Positions 10,280 through 24,500 are shown, counted from the first letter of the stretch. The stretch: DNA of 64,000 nt from Hydractinia symbiolongicarpus (GCF_029227915.1 NC_079886.1:20746501-20810500), one strand, 5' to 3'. Notes: generated by a model from the letters alone, not told the origin. A program made the numbers and translations.

Positions 10280-12497
10280 TTATAATGTAGAAAGATAGTA
10301 GATAGGCATAGAGATTAACAGTCATTAAAAGATTCTAACATAGATAGGCATGGAGACCATTTGCTTCACAATATGTTTATAATATGTTTGCAATGTTAGA
10401 ATCTAAAGATATATATATACAATATGATAAGTAGGATGAACCAAACGTGTAAAACATAATAATGGAAACAGTACATAATAGTGTAAACAGTACATAATAG
10501 TTCTCTAGATAGGTCGATACTTTTTTGAAATATGTCGTAACATTGATTGGGGGAGAGTCACTTGATTGACTGATTACATGCTCCAAACCGCCACTCACTC
10601 TATCAGGGTATTAAAAAGTTAGCATCGGGTGATTACCCCCAGATCGGGGGAGACTGGCCCGATCGGGGAAAAGTGTGGTACTGATAGGTAAACACCAATC
10701 TTCACAGAAATGACCAGAGAGCCAGCAATGAACGAACAGAACCGGAGAACCGTCAGTAAATGAACTTGGCACTCTGTGTGGGGGAGTAAACACTAGAATA
10801 TTTCCAAAAATAAAATTTGATGCCGGAATGAGACTAAACACACATTTAGGCTATGAAAATAATAAGCTACATTTCAAGTTGTATCACTTGCATGTTCATA
10901 AATTATGCATTTAAGAATGGGCAAGGGATAAAATTTAAACAACATTGTTCATAAAAATAATTAGAACATGATGTAGGAGGAAGAAAAACTAGTCAAGAAT
11001 AAATCCAACCTATCACATGTTGATTAAGATTTTCAAGAAAACCATTTAATGAGGTTGTCAAACTTTTTGCATGCTTTAAAATTTTACAAACTATTCTTAT
11101 ATCAGTTTGGACAAGAGCTTTTTTTCAAAAATAACATTGTATTTGCATGCAAGCTTTTATTCTCTGTGCATAAGAGCTTTTTTCAAAATAAAAATGAAAT
11201 AAAATAAAATAAAAAACATAAACTTTATATTTTGGACAAAGATTTTTGTATGCAGTTGAAAGATTCTTTTGAAGTTTTTCTACAACAAAGTCATCAGGTT
11301 TTTTGTGATTTTTGTTTCTATAATTTGTTTTTGTTTTACCCATACTCGAATGTGGGTGATTGCAAATGTGAGCAAACATGTGCAGCATAAAAAATTAAAA
11401 AAAAACGGCTTGGCTAATAGTCGTTACCATAGTGACCAATTATTTATGCAGAAGTATAAGAATTCTGTAAAAAACTTCCTTTTCACAGCGTTCAATTTTT
11501 AAGAAAGAACTTTGTACGTTTAAAACCTCTTTTACAAAACTATAAAGGCTCTGGGGTGAAGAGCACCTCTAGCATGAAGGAAAATGTTTGATCCAAAAAG
11601 GTTTTTTTTTTATTGTGTGAGTTTGGATAGAAGGCGAGTTTTGATGAGTTTGCCAATGATCAGGGCTTAAAAATTGGGAAAAAATGTAATACTAGATATC
11701 TCCAAAAGTAAAAAATGTTAAGAAAAAATTTAAAAATCGTTTTTTTATTAATGTTTTGTGATCCTAAAAAAGCAAACGACAAACATGAGAACCTAGTAGT
11801 TTTATATAAGGATCTTATTTGTACATAGGAGAGGGGTCGTTTTTTTATTTGTGTCTATTAAACCTACAAAATTATTTTTTCTTAATAATTTTTATACCAT
11901 TATATAGGAAATCATACAAGCTTTCTAAAAATATATACATTGATGTATCGAAAAAAGTTTTGGAGAATTAATAGCATTTAAAATATCACACCTTTTTTGT
12001 ATACTCACGCCTTAACAGCACGAAATCAAGCCTTGTGTCGCAAAAGTCCTGCACATAACTTTGATGAAAATCATAATGGCAAATATAATGCAATGGTATC
12101 ACAAATAAACTTTGCTTAAAAGTTTGTTAGTGTAGAGTTCTCAAAAAGCTTTATTTGATACTATTGGCTCAATAAATTTATAGATAATAAAGTCACACAA
12201 TTCTGTGATACTTTCAAGGTTGTCTCTTTTTGTGGCTAAATCGACAAAATTTAAAGCACTGTTTTTCATTTTAGGAATAATGTGGGTGAGCTTTGCAATA
12301 ATTCGGGCCAGCTCGGAAGTTATTGGCAAAAAAGGACAAATTTTGTTCACAAAGTTATCTGAGCTCACCCTTTTATGCAGCGTTTTTATATATTTACTTT
12401 TGCCTGGTTTACATCAACAAGCTTGGAAAATATGTTCTGTTTAAAAAATCTGTATTTTACATTGTTATATCAAGATATATATGTATATAATATTGTA
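10280..12497. other. Intergenic stretch upstream of COP9 subunit 4
   Basis: About 2.2 kb with no supported exon. Short ORFs on both strands have no recognisable domains. A GC-richer patch at 10625-10675 contains CCCCCAGATCGGGGG and CCCGATCGGG palindromes. The last few hundred bases must hold the promoter of the next gene, but no distinct element was identified. Confidence 0.55.
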
Positions 12498-15400
12498 ATG
12501 GCGGAACAGTTAAAAAATTCATTATTGGAATTGTCAAGTCAAAGTCGTTCACAGAAAGATACAATAGAAAAATACAAATCGCATCTCATTGGCATATTAA
12601 AGCAAAATGATCCACTGTTAACTGAACTTTTGCAAGTGTTTATATCAACAGGTAATTTTTTTTCAGCATTGTGTGTAATTTTAGGATATCCACATAGTAC
12701 GAATATGCACAGAGAGGGGAGTTTAGCCAAAAGAGTCAAAACATTGTGAACAAACTGGTTTTATATTGATTAGTAAGATCTGACCTTTAAAATGAAAATG
12801 AAATTGAAGTATACAAAAAAGGGGGTTCCCTTGAACACAAAAATTTGTGTACAATGGGGTTTTCATGTATTTTCTGTGCGTACACATGTTCCTTTCTTAG
12901 GTCTCTTATATATTAATGTATATTTAGTTCTTCAAGAGAATGTTAGCGTGGTTGTTTCAAGACAACTTATATCAGATATAGCATCAGCTCTAGCACAGTT
13001 TAATTCAATAACGTCCAAAAATATTGCACACTTTACTTTAAATAACCTTCAATCAAGAGCAATTTCATTTGAAGAACAGGTACAGAATTTTTTTTACATA
13101 TGTTTCTGAGGGAAATCAGAGTAACAGGAAGATGTAACGTTTTGTAGTTCAAGAAAAGATTGCTTGTTTTTAAGGGAATTTCAAAATTAATATCTGTAGG
13201 GCATGTGAATGGTCTTAAGTGTTGCCTTGTCAAAAATGCTAAAGTCATGGAGATAGAATGTTTACCTGACTTTGTAGGTGATCCAAACCTTGGTGATAGC
13301 ATTTTGGGCCAGCTCCTGGTGTGGAGAACTGCTTTGTTAAGCATTTTCCCTAGAAATTTTTTAGCTGTGTGTCAGTAATGTTATTGAAGATTGTCTGGAC
13401 CCCTGTAGAAACCCTGCTAAGTTTCATTCATCTGTAATAAATACGATTTTATACCTGTACACAGGTTGTATCGATACGACAACATTTAGCAAGTGTTTAT
13501 GAAGCTGAACAAGAATGGCGTTCTGCTGCTGATGCACTTGTTGGAATACCTCTTGAAACAGGACAAAAGTAATATTATTTATTGGTTGTATAAATCTAAG
13601 AATTGCCTTCCAACAATTAGTGTAAATTTAGTTTGACATGTTGCCAATTATTTCAATTTCTTTTTGCATTTAGTTTGACATTTTTCAGAATTATTGTGGT
13701 AAATTTGTTTGGCTAAATGTGACAAAATTTTAGGAGAGCCGATTCCGGGAAATAGCTGTCAAGTAGCCTCATTTTTTTTATTTTTTTTTAATAAGCGAAC
13801 CATGTTATTTGGTTGTAAGAGAATGTTTAAGATTGTTTTGAGTTGCTTTTTTAAGTTGTTTGGTGTTGCTATTTTTGTTAATTTTTACCAGTTTTTTTTG
13901 CTAAGCATAAACTTGTATTGTAGGCAATACAGCAACGAAATGAAACTTGAAATTTATCTGAAAATTGCACAATTATATTTGGAAGACGAAGATCCAGTGC
14001 AGGCTGAAGTTTACATAAATAGAGCGTCTTTGTTACACAAATCAGATAATCAAGCTAATAAACTATCTGTTCTTTATAAGGTATGTACTCAAGTATATAT
14101 ATATATATCCAGCCCCTAGTACCTGTTATATTGTTTGCAAGACTTTGGTACTAAACGCCGTTATGTTTTACAAAGCCAACTGATGCCTAATTAAAGTAAA
14201 GGCCATTATAGTGCAGCATGCAATTTGAGATTAATTTTAAGAGAGGTTAATTTCGTTTTAATGCAATGGCTTCGCAGATACTTCAAAATACTTTTTTCTA
14301 AAATAGGTAATTTAATTGTTCTCCAAGCTTTATGATCTAAATCTTTTACTGCTAAATCCTTGTTATTAATTGTTTGATTTCGAAGCATCCTATATTTCCT
14401 CAGCAGAAGTTCTTTCAAGCAATAGCCTATAGCCTAGGTATAGATCATTAAATGCAAAAAGTTCTTTCTATTTAGGTTACACACTTCTTGTCAACATCTA
14501 TGAATAAAAATACAACCTTTCTTTTGAAGCTCTAGAAGGAAAAATTAGAGTTTGTCTGTAACAATTCATTTGTAAACTTAGGGTAGTTTTGAGCAATAGC
14601 CTTTATCCTACCTTTATATACGATGGTTTTTTCTTTCTGCAAAAAAAGAGGGGCTACACATTTCCTAGTAACAACTATAAATAAAGATATGGCATTTCTT
14701 GTAAGGCTCTATATGCCAAAATTATGACATTTTCGTAACATTTTTTTGTAATTTTAAGGTTGTTTTGAGCAATGATATCTAACTGGCATGACTAGATCAC
14801 ATGGATTTTTTTCTTTTTTTGTGAAGTACTCACCTTGGATTAAACATTTTCAAATATTGTGTAGTTTGAAAATGTTGCCCATTCTGGAAAAAAGGACTGG
14901 AACTAGTTACCTAAACTGTTTTTTCGGAAGTTTGAAGGTCATTGATGGAAACCACATACGATTTCAATGCTTAGTTTAATGTTTTCTTTGTACAAAAGTA
15001 AGCACTTTACCCAATGCCATTCAGATTCCCACATTGCTGTATAAGGTGTAACCAAATTTGGGCCTCAAAAGCAGGGAAAATTGGTCAATTTTTAGGAAAA
15101 AAGGTCCGAGAGGTGGTTTTGAGCTATAATTTTTAGCTAAATGTGAAAAAAATTCTGCAAAACTGGTACACGATCCATAGAACTTATGGACTACAACAGA
15201 ATCCATATGAAATCAAAGTGACTGCTAACTAATTTTATAATTTATATAATTTCAAACATGGAACCCAGAAATTCCTTAAAAATGGCCCAAAAAGGCCCAA
15301 AAATAGCAAATATTTAATGGGCCATAAAATCTTAACCGATAACCGAAATCGAACAAAATTTTCAAAAAATTCCTAAAACCATAGTATCTTTAACATAAGT

Positions 15401-17404
15401 AAAAATCTAGTAATTTTGGAAACCTCACTTCCTTTCCTTATTGAGTATTGCCTGATTCTTACAGAAAATGGCTCTTAAGTATATAATCTACGAATCAAAA
15501 GTTTAAGTGGTAAATTGTCCTCTGCACCATGTCATTGCAGAGTAATGGAATGATTTAAATTTCAAAATACGTTTAAAAAGAAGATGAAAAGATTTGCGAC
15601 CGTAATTTTTAAACTACATTTAAAACATTTACTAAATAATGAATTGAGTACAAAGATGCAATATTCTGTAAAAACAGAAAATAGCAAGAATATAAAAATA
15701 ATAACACAACAGAAAATTATTAAAATTTATTTTTGATTGGCTGATGTTAATTGAATTTGTTGTGCGCGAGCTCACAAGAAATAAATATGTGAATACATAT
15801 AAAGAAGTAAAAAACATCTTTTTCTTTGTGTTGCGTTCTGAAGCAAACCGACATAATCAGCCTTAAGTCTACTATAGTAAAGAACTGATATGTTTTTATA
15901 TTCAGGTATGTTATGCACGTGTGTTGGATTACAGAAGAAAGTTTATCGAGGCCGCACAAAAATATAATGAGTTATCATACTACACCCATGTCCATGATAC
16001 TGAACGAATGGAAGCTCTCAAGCACGCGTTCATTTGCACGATACTTGCTTCAGCAGGTAAGAACAGGTTTTCTTTAAATTATTTATTGTATTAAAAAAGT
16101 TCGTTTTTTTTAAGTTGAGCGTGTTTACTATTTAGGGAGGCAAAGGTCTCGCATGCTCGCCACACTGTTCAAAGATGAACGTTGTCAACAGCTACCTACT
16201 CATGAAATTCTAGAAAAAATGTACGAATTATCTCACCTTTAGTAATTTATTTAAAAGCTCTCGTAGCGCTAGCAAATTAGTCTGCCTTGTTTTTTAAAAG
16301 TGGTCGACTCAATCGATTGTTACAGAACTAGAATGCTTTAATTTGTCACCAAAATTTAATTTTATATTTTTTGTAACTAACTGAATATGATGAGATTTTT
16401 GTAATTAAAATGTTTCTTAAGGTATTTAGATCGAATAATAAGAGGCCCGCAGCTGAAAGAGTTTTCGGAGTTATTGGCGCCTCATCAAAAAGCCACCACT
16501 ACGGACGGTATTTTTTTATTTTTGTTCGAGTTATTTTGATACGTAATGTTTTTTGTTTGCTGTATATTCGTTGTACCTGTCTGATAATATGTGCAATAAA
16601 TGTGAAATTTAAGAAAGAATGAAAATATGAATTTAGGTTTTACAGAAGCAGTCTATAAAGCCTGGTGATTTATCAATTATTGTGTTTGACAGCTGTATAT
16701 ATTTAGGTTCTAGTATATTGGATCGAGCTGTTGTTGAACATAACCTACTAGCAGTCAGCAAATTATACAAAAACATATCGTTTGAACAACTCGGTATACT
16801 GTTGGACATTCCTCCCGTTAAGGTGATTCTCTTTTTTCTTGTTCAAAGCACAATATCGCTATGAGAGAAGTAGTCATTAGAATCTAAATATTGACTATGA
16901 CTTACGTTTCTATACATTGGACAGGCAGAGAAAATAGCGTCTCAAATGATATCAAATGGAACAATGAACGGATTTATCGATCAAATTGATGGTTTCGTCC
17001 ATTTTGAAGGTGATTTTTTTGTATTTTTAATTCTCATCTAATGCTAAAAAATTCGCGATGAAATTAAGGAGAGGTAGGAATTTTGTACATCATTATTGTA
17101 TTAGTTGACAGCAAGCGGGTTCGGTTACACTATGAACCATGAAAAACCTTACATCTATATTTTAACAAATCTGTGTTGCTGTTTTTTAATATTTCGCTTG
17201 GTTTAATTTTTTATGAGTATCTGACTGGATGATTAAAATTTTCTCCTCTGTTATACAGGCCAAGACGTGTTAGCTACATTCGATGAACAAATTCAAGGCG
17301 TTTGTTTGCAAGTGAATGACATCATTGAGAAAATTCAAACACACGTTCCGGAATGGCAACCTGCACAGACTGATAAAAATGCTGTTGTTATGGATACCAG
17401 TTGA
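12498..17404 (+). CDS. COPS4: COP9 signalosome complex subunit 4
   Basis: Ten exons: 12498-12651, 12928-13079, 13465-13568, 13924-14080, 15906-16056, 16136-16220, 16422-16507, 16707-16822, 16925-17009, 17259-17404. All phases agree, giving 411 aa (human about 406). The product matches CSN4 along its whole length. Landmarks are [99 protein letters not shown], and [18 protein letters not shown] in the C-terminal PCI winged helix. CSN4 is a PCI subunit of the CSN, which removes NEDD8 from cullins and so tunes cullin-RING ubiquitin ligases. The start at 12498 (MAEQLKNS) is chosen over an upstream in-frame ATG because conserved sequence begins there. Only the N-terminal 50 residues are divergent. 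Confidence 0.96.
14460..14790. repeat. Diverged direct duplication in COPS4 intron 4
   Basis: Two blocks of about 190 bases share taaag/tagggt-AGTTTTGAGCAAT, AACAwCTATaAATAAAgATA and TTTgTAAggCTCTAkA-like segments. A piece related to TAGGGTAGTTTTGAGCAATA also appears near 1110-1140 as TAGGGGTAGTTTCGAGTAAT. This is therefore a dispersed repeat. Confidence 0.5.
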
Positions 17405-18465
17405 CGCTGTTCCTATGGATACCACCTTAAATTTAGCTTTGTTACCAGATTTTTTACTTAGATTAAAATACTTGACATCATGTGTCCCATGTTTTTTAAC
17501 AAGTAATCACGTGCTTCTGTTTCCACACAGTCGGAAAAAATTAACGCTTGAATTTGTAAATATGTTACTTTCAAGATATTTAGTTCAGTTCCGTATTGCT
17601 TTTTTGCATTTCACAACTTTTCCACAGTAGAAAAAGGAGTTGTTATTAAAATAACTTGTATTTTCATTTACTAATAATATTAGCGCCTCTCTCTTAAAAA
17701 TCTTTTTTAATTGGCGAATATAGACTTATATTTGGTACATAAAAGAAAGTGTCAAATTTCATCACATTGTGTGTATAGCAGCCATTAGTATATACTCCAC
17801 TGCCGCTGTCATGTCATGTATGAAATAAACAATAAATACAGCCACGTCAGAATTTGAAAAAAAAATTAAGTTTAAAAAAAATTATTGGTCATAGTAGTTA
17901 CGATCTCTTCAAAGTTGTCGAGCAACCAACTTATTATTTGAGAAGTTACAGTAGTATTACGCACAAGAAGTGCAAATTAAGGATTTTTTTTTCATCTGCT
18001 AATCGCGTAACTTTTGATTCATTTATCAGCTTAAATAAAGGTTGGCTTACAGAAATTATGCACGCATATGCCACCCAAGAGATAATGAATTAACTCGTTA
18101 CGCCCATTAAAATAAATGATTACCCCGGAAAACTAAAAAAAAAGATTAAAGTTTAAATTTTTCATAAAATTTTGGTAAAAACACTGAATTTTATGTTATT
18201 TCAGAAAACCAAACTTCGTTTTCTCTTTCTTTGGGATATTGAGACCGCCTAAAACTTAAATGACGTCAAATTAGTACGATTGAATAGTAGAACATGATAT
18301 TACGCTCAAATATAACGTGAGATATAGTTTATAAAGTAAACAATAAAATCAAAACATTTGTTATACAGCTGAAAAAAAGTTAAGATGTTTTTTAAAACAA
18401 GTACAGATGTTATGTAAAGCGCGGATAAATTTATATTTTAGTTCATTTAGTATTTTCGTTTTGGA
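17405..18465. other. COPS4 3' UTR and upstream region of the kinase gene
   Basis: About 1 kb without a supported exon. AATAAA at 17824-17829 is a likely poly(A) signal for COPS4. The rest is AT-rich and should include the kinase promoter. Confidence 0.55.
17824..17829 (+). promoter_or_regulatory. Polyadenylation signal of COPS4
   Basis: AATAAA about 420 bases after the stop codon, followed by a second AATAAA a few bases on. Confidence 0.5.
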
Positions 18466-20436
18466 ATGTCTTCTGCAAGGGAGTTTAAAGATGCGTATGT
18501 ACTCGGTAAAACGCTTGGCAACGGAAATTTCTCCGTTGTAAAAAAATGTCGACATAAATTTTCAAAAGCGATGTACGCTGCAAAAATAATAACTTTCTCG
18601 CCAGAAAACAGAACTGAAATACTTCCTATGGTGAAAGCTGAAGTAGCGATAATACGAAAGTTGAAACATCCGAGCATCTTGTCGTTCGTTGATGTTTATT
18701 ATGACTTAAGGAAAGCTATTATCATCACAGAATTGGCAGAGGTGAGTACAGGATATCATCAGTTGTGTAACAGTCTTTTTGATTTCCCACATATTCTGGT
18801 TGTGATTGTATTTTATGAAGTCAGTGTCGCTAATTTTGAGAGATATACCTTAAAGCACAGAAATCTTTTTGAAATTTTTTGTACAACCAAGCAACCCCCA
18901 CGACCTCTTGGACACGATCGAACGCTCTGTCTAATGAGCTACTAGTCCTCATAATCTTATTATTAACTTCATCGCCTAGGGGTCTTTGTTTCTTAACATT
19001 GAGGCGCTAGCAGCTTGACATCAAGAACAAAAACCCTGTGAACGAGGATGTAAGCTATATGTAGGCCTCACGGATAGCATCATTTGCGTTTAAAGCTTAC
19101 ATTTAAAAGATCGGAAACTCATCCTTTTCCTCAAGGGAATCCAGCAGTAGAAAGTATACTAGGGCGTTGGAAATGAGTTTAACAAAATCAACAAAGTAAG
19201 GCGTTAAAGCTTGATGCCCTGGAGATGAGAGTGATCTACACCACTAATGTTTCGTTTGTTATCGTTTACGTTGAACGCACAATTGAGATACTTCTTTGTT
19301 GCAAGTCCTGATTTTATATATCTAAGGTTACAGAATTATATAAATTTAGGATGAAGATATAAAATTGCAAGTGAATTGTCATGGATATATGTAATAAATA
19401 AGTAAATATATTTTTAGTTTGGCGATCTGCACGAGTATATATTGAATCAAGAAAAAGTGGATGAAAATACATCTCGACTGTTCGCATTGGAAATTTCGTC
19501 CGCCGTAAATTATATGCATTCCCAGAACATAGTTCATCGTGATATAAAACCAGAAAATTTTTTACTGTTTAAAAAAGATGGCTGCTACACAGTGAAGTTA
19601 TGTGATTTTGGTTTAGCAGAAGAAGTGTCTAGTTTTGGACTAAATGAAGTGTGTGGATCCCCCAGTTTTGTAGCTCCTGAGATATTGGAGTTTCGACCAT
19701 ATGGACTCCCTGTGGATGTATGGTCAATGGGAATTGTGTTTTATTTCTTACTGTGTAAATATTGTCCGTTTGACCATGTGAATTTGAACTCAAAATTTAA
19801 AATGGTCATGAGTGATGAATTACAATTTCCGTCAAATGAATGGTCATGTATATCGAAAAAAGCAAAAACATTAATACAAAAGATGCTAGTAAAAGTGCCG
19901 ACATGTCGAATCACAGCAAGTAAAGTGTTGTACGATCCTTGGTTTCAAACACCGGTATGTCGCCTGTTAACAAAAAAGCCGTTGAAGGCTGATGCTAAGT
20001 TAACCTCCCAGATATTTTTTTTAAAGATAAAACATTTTGCATGTCCACTCAATATTGTTAACCTCAGCTACTTAATTCCTTATATTTCTTTCTAGTCAAA
20101 TAGGTGCTGGTCTGAAACCAAATATTTTGTTAAGAAATGTAAAAAAAGTCTTAGGACTCTTTCCCATTTCTATACTAAATCTTATCTGTTCAATCAAAAA
20201 CAAGAAATTTAGCATCTGGACGTAACGAATCATTAAGAAATACTTTAAACTCCTGTTTTGTTTTTCAGGTTGAACGACAGCCAGAAAGTACGTGTACCGA
20301 AAAAAGAACTCTATCTTTAAAAGCAGCAGCCAATGCAGTGAAAGCAGCCGCGACTTTGGTGCACAACACACCATGTGCGCAGCGGGAAGACGCCGTGATG
20401 TCACGCAAACTCATTGAATGCACGCTTTCCTTATGA
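18466..20436 (+). CDS. CAMK-group serine/threonine protein kinase (DCLK/CaMK-like)
   Basis: Three exons: 18466-18741, 19418-19954, 20269-20436, all phase 0, 326 aa. The catalytic domain looks complete: glycine loop LGNGNFSVV (17-25), ATP lysine K40 in YAAKII, helix-C E59, HRDIKPEN (catalytic D134, N139), DFG (155-157), APE (178-180). The sequence around HRDIKPEN and VCGSPSFVAPEI, followed by YGLPVDVWSMGIVFYFLLC, is closest in my memory to doublecortin-like kinases and CaMK1. There is no doublecortin domain. The activation-loop position that is Thr in CGTP is Ser173. The C-terminal 56 residues contain an alanine-rich helix (SLKAAANAVKAAATLV) where CaMKs carry their autoinhibitory segment; this function is inferred. 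The protein is short, so it may be a lineage-specific small kinase. Substrate unknown. Confidence 0.88.
18965..19080. repeat. Dispersed repeat in kinase intron 1 (copy A)
   Basis: Contains GAGGCGCTAGCAGCTTGACA and AAAAACCCTGTGAACGAGGA. The same arrangement occurs at 42825-42890 (GCGCTAGCGGCTTGGACATA, then AACCCTGGGAACGAGGATGG). Confidence 0.6.
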
Positions 20437-21525
20437 TACTTGTAATTTAGAATTTTTTTCAAGTTTGTCTCTCCTGGGACTGTCTTCAATTAAAATATAT
20501 TTATTTTTTTATTAAATCCGTAAATATTTTCATTTTTTATTACTTTTGCGTTTTTTCTTTAAAGTTCGAGTTATTAGCAGGAGTATTTTTCATTTCAAGT
20601 TATTGGGAAATAGCTTTTCGGGATTTACTTTTGAGCGGAATAATTTTTGGCAAAACGTCAATTTTCTTCCTTATTATTTATTTACGCATTAAACGCATTT
20701 TTTATTTTAATATCTTTTAGTTTTGTCTTGAATCAAATTTTTTCATCTTTTGGATTGAAATTCGCAAAAAATAAATTGACGATTTTTTTTTAGAAATCGC
20801 TGACCCACAAAAAAAAACCTAAAAAAACATAAATACATAAATAAAAAAAAATCTCAAAAAGTACTCGAAACTTTAAAAGATATTTGACATACACAAAACC
20901 AGCTTTCACAGAACGAGAGGAGACGATTTAGAATTAATACAATACAAGCATGACATAAATTTTTTGCTTGAAGAAATAGTTCCTTTATTCACACATTTTA
21001 TACAGAATTAAAAAAATCCTAATAATTATATATTTCTTTCACATCCATAAAATATTTATACATAAAGTAAAAAAGTTAAATGTTTCACCGAATTTTCTGC
21101 TCTTAAAAAGGTTGCCTTGATAATTGTTTAAAATTTAAAAAAAAAATCTCCTAAACAACTCACGGTGTAAGCAAACCATACAGATTGATATTAAAAAAAA
21201 ACCGTCAAGAAATTACCGAACAATAAAATATTATATTTGCACACTTATTACATCATCGTTGTATCTATTTAGTAAATGTTATTTATTTTAAAAAATTTGT
21301 GCACGAAGTAAAATTGCATTTAAAGGCTACAAAACAAATAGTATTTTTTAGTATTATATATAGTGGAGTACATGAAAGTCATCGACAGGGTGGGTTCTTT
21401 ATAACGTACATTGGGGAAACGAATTCGTAGCCTCTTTAAGCTGCTCCACCATGTGGGTTATTCCCCTATACTAATAAATAAAAGCGGTTTGTTTTACAAC
21501 ACACCGCAACACGTAAAAATAATTT
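20437..21525. other. Convergent 3' region between the kinase and DBF4
   Basis: About 1.1 kb of very AT-rich DNA without exons. It lies between two converging genes, so it should hold both 3' UTRs. ATTAAA at about 20489 is a possible weak poly(A) signal for the kinase. Confidence 0.55.
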
Positions 21526-24500
21526 TTAAAGCTCATCAAATGTAAATGGATCAAGATTTGCACGGTTTGTTTTTCTTTCTTTCTTTTGTTTGCTTTTTCT
21601 ATCCTTTTTCTGAGCTTGCTTCGTTTCATGTTGTTCCTGTGAAACGTTCAAATCATCGAATTCAAATGAAGTGCGTAGTAGCGACGGAACTTCGCCTTCT
21701 CTCGATTGTGGACTTTTAAAAGGAGTTTTAGATTGGCGCTCAAAACTAACGTGACCGCCATTTGGTGATTTTCCTGATTTTTTTCCATTTTCACTTGAAT
21801 TTCTGCGATCGGATGTGTTTGTTCGTTTTGCAATATTTTTGTAAGCACTGCAGCTAGCGCTAGTACTGTTGTAACGAAAAACATTTTTGCGCGGACTCAT
21901 ACGTCTTTCTTTAACTCCACCTTCAGAAACATTAAGACGTTTTCTGGGACTTCTTCGTGGAGAATTCAATGACACATCTAATCCAGATGTCGCATTTACT
22001 ACATCAATGGCTGGCACAGTTTGTTTACAATCCAATATAGAATTCTTCTGTAAAGATTCCACTGAACTACTACATTCATATGTTTTCTTTTTCTTCTTCT
22101 TGACACGGGATGGCGACGCAGAGCATGAAGAAGACCTACTAATCGACTCGGACGCCTTTTTTGACGCAGTTCTGGCTCTATTTTTAATTCTGTCATATAA
22201 TTTCGAAGAGAAAACCGTCACTGCGTCCAGGGGCGTTTCTTCAAAGATTATTTCGGACTCATATAGTGAAGAAAGCTGTTGAATTGATCGTGTTGAGTTG
22301 TCAAGTAAGATCACGTGATCAGAATCACTGCCGGTGCGACTACGTTTACGGCTTCTTTCATGATCAACAGGTGTTACAACTCTCTTCTTGATGTCTGCTA
22401 CGTCAGACTTTTTACTTTCATTGCAGCTTTGAATGTGTGTAACTTTGTTTTTTGTATAAATTGGTTTAACGATTTCATTCTCTTTATCAGAATTACGTAA
22501 TGTTAATAAACGCTTTACTGTAGAAGGTTTTTTCTTTTTTGATAATATGTCACCGCCTGGGCTTCCTCTCTGTTGTTTTTTCCTGTTCTTTCGATTGTTT
22601 GGGGTCGATCTTTTTGACAAAGGTACACAAACCTCATTTGTGTCGCTATAATTCACGGAAAACATCGCGCATTGCGACGATTTGTATTCTGTCAGCTCGA
22701 CCTGAGGAAGTATTCCGCTTATAAGATCTTTTTTGTCGTCGTCGTCGTCATCGTCACTAAAGTCTAACGTTTTCAAAATTTCTTCCTCGCCACTTTTGAT
22801 CTTATGTTTCGGACTGTTGCAAATCTGTGGATTGCAATAAACATCTTCCTCGTCCAGATAACCGATAAAGCATTTTTCTTCACTATCTTGTTTAAACACT
22901 TCTTCTAAAAACGCAGTCGAAGTTGCTTCTACTTTCGGTGTGATTGATGCAACATTTCCACCAGGAACTGTCTGCAGATTCTCGTTAAGATATCTATCTG
23001 TGGCGGGATCTGTTTTCAATTTTTTGCTGTCTTCTGCAAACCTAGCTAGGTCAATATGAAGCAAGATCTCTTTCTTGTTAAGCGGATACACAGAATTTAC
23101 TGTCTCCTCTGGCTTGTTGAGTTGGACATCAATTCCCACTTTCAACTGATTCCCTAGGATGTTTTCTTTAAAACCGTTATAACCATCTCCGTAGTACTGT
23201 CTTAAAGAAACTTCCATATCTTCTTGCTCCCGCCCATCTTTAACTTGGCGTGATTTTACAGCTGACTGTTTCCGTGAAGGATTTTCGCACAAGGTACGTA
23301 GCAGTGGGTTTTCAGTTGCATTGAATGATATTTCAGCGTCAACTATTTTATCTTCTTTTGGACGTATTAAAAATCTGTCCGGCGACACTAAGCAATCACT
23401 TACAGAACTTTCTTCATTATTCAGGACTACGTGTTGGTTTATAACAGACCTTTGGTAGACTAGATTCCGTTGGCATTCGATTTTCGAATGGTCTTTTGTT
23501 TTTTCTTTCATTGTATCATCGGTACATTCTTTATCAACATGACCTACGGTCGTAGACATATCCTTGTGTTGTTCTTGCTGAACTTCTCTTAGAATGTCTT
23601 CAAAGTTCTCTTGGTTTTTTGCTTGGCTTGACGTCTGCGACGATGAAAAACGCTGGCGACGTTTCTTTTTTTTACCAGCTTTTCTGCGAATCGGTGAAGA
23701 CTTCACATTTGATTTTAGGTTCTTCATCTTGGGGGGTTGTGTAGATTTTCTAACATTAATCACATGTTCGCAACTATTTGGTTCTTCCACTGGATTTTCG
23801 TTTTCTTTCTGTCTATGACTTGTAGTTATTTCGTTCTCTGGACCATCCAAACATGTCGAAATGTGCTTCTGCTTATTTTTGTTAGGCGTACTTGCATTTA
23901 TAGTCAGTATTTGCTCACTAAAAACATCGTCGTCCTCCGGATGCGAATCTTCGATTTTCTCTACATATTCGGAGTTTGAGTTGCCGTATTGATTTTTAGA
24001 CACACTAGATGTGATTAATTTTATGCTAGAAGGTGGTTTGAAACAAGCACTAGTGTCTTTAACACTTTTACACGTCTTTTCCTCACTTAAAACACAAGGA
24101 CTAACAGGTGATAAGTCGTTCCTTGAATTTCTTGTATTTCTTTTTCCATAAGGTGATTTTTGCTGTGATGCACTAAACACATCAGCTATAACATCTTCAC
24201 TACAATCTTTCTTCGTTGTTTTGAAATGAACAGCATTGTCCGTGCTGCATGCGTGATGCTCCACTGTGTCTTTTTTTGGATAAACAACGTCGACATCAGT
24301 ATGAGCTGGTGTATCATTCGCCCTTTTTAAATCGACGACAGTCACGTCATCATTTCTAGCTGGTTTTGCAGATTGCTGTTTCTCATTCGGCTTCCTATGG
24401 GGAAAATGAGACAAAAGAAACAATCAAGCGAAGGAACATTTTTAAGGTAAATGCGAAACATTTCTATTTAAATGGAAACATAAAAATTAAGTAAATAAGA

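Noticed and set aside
12141-12444. ORFs on both strands just upstream of COPS4
   Set aside because: No recognisable domain, overlapping on opposite strands, and probably within the promoter region.
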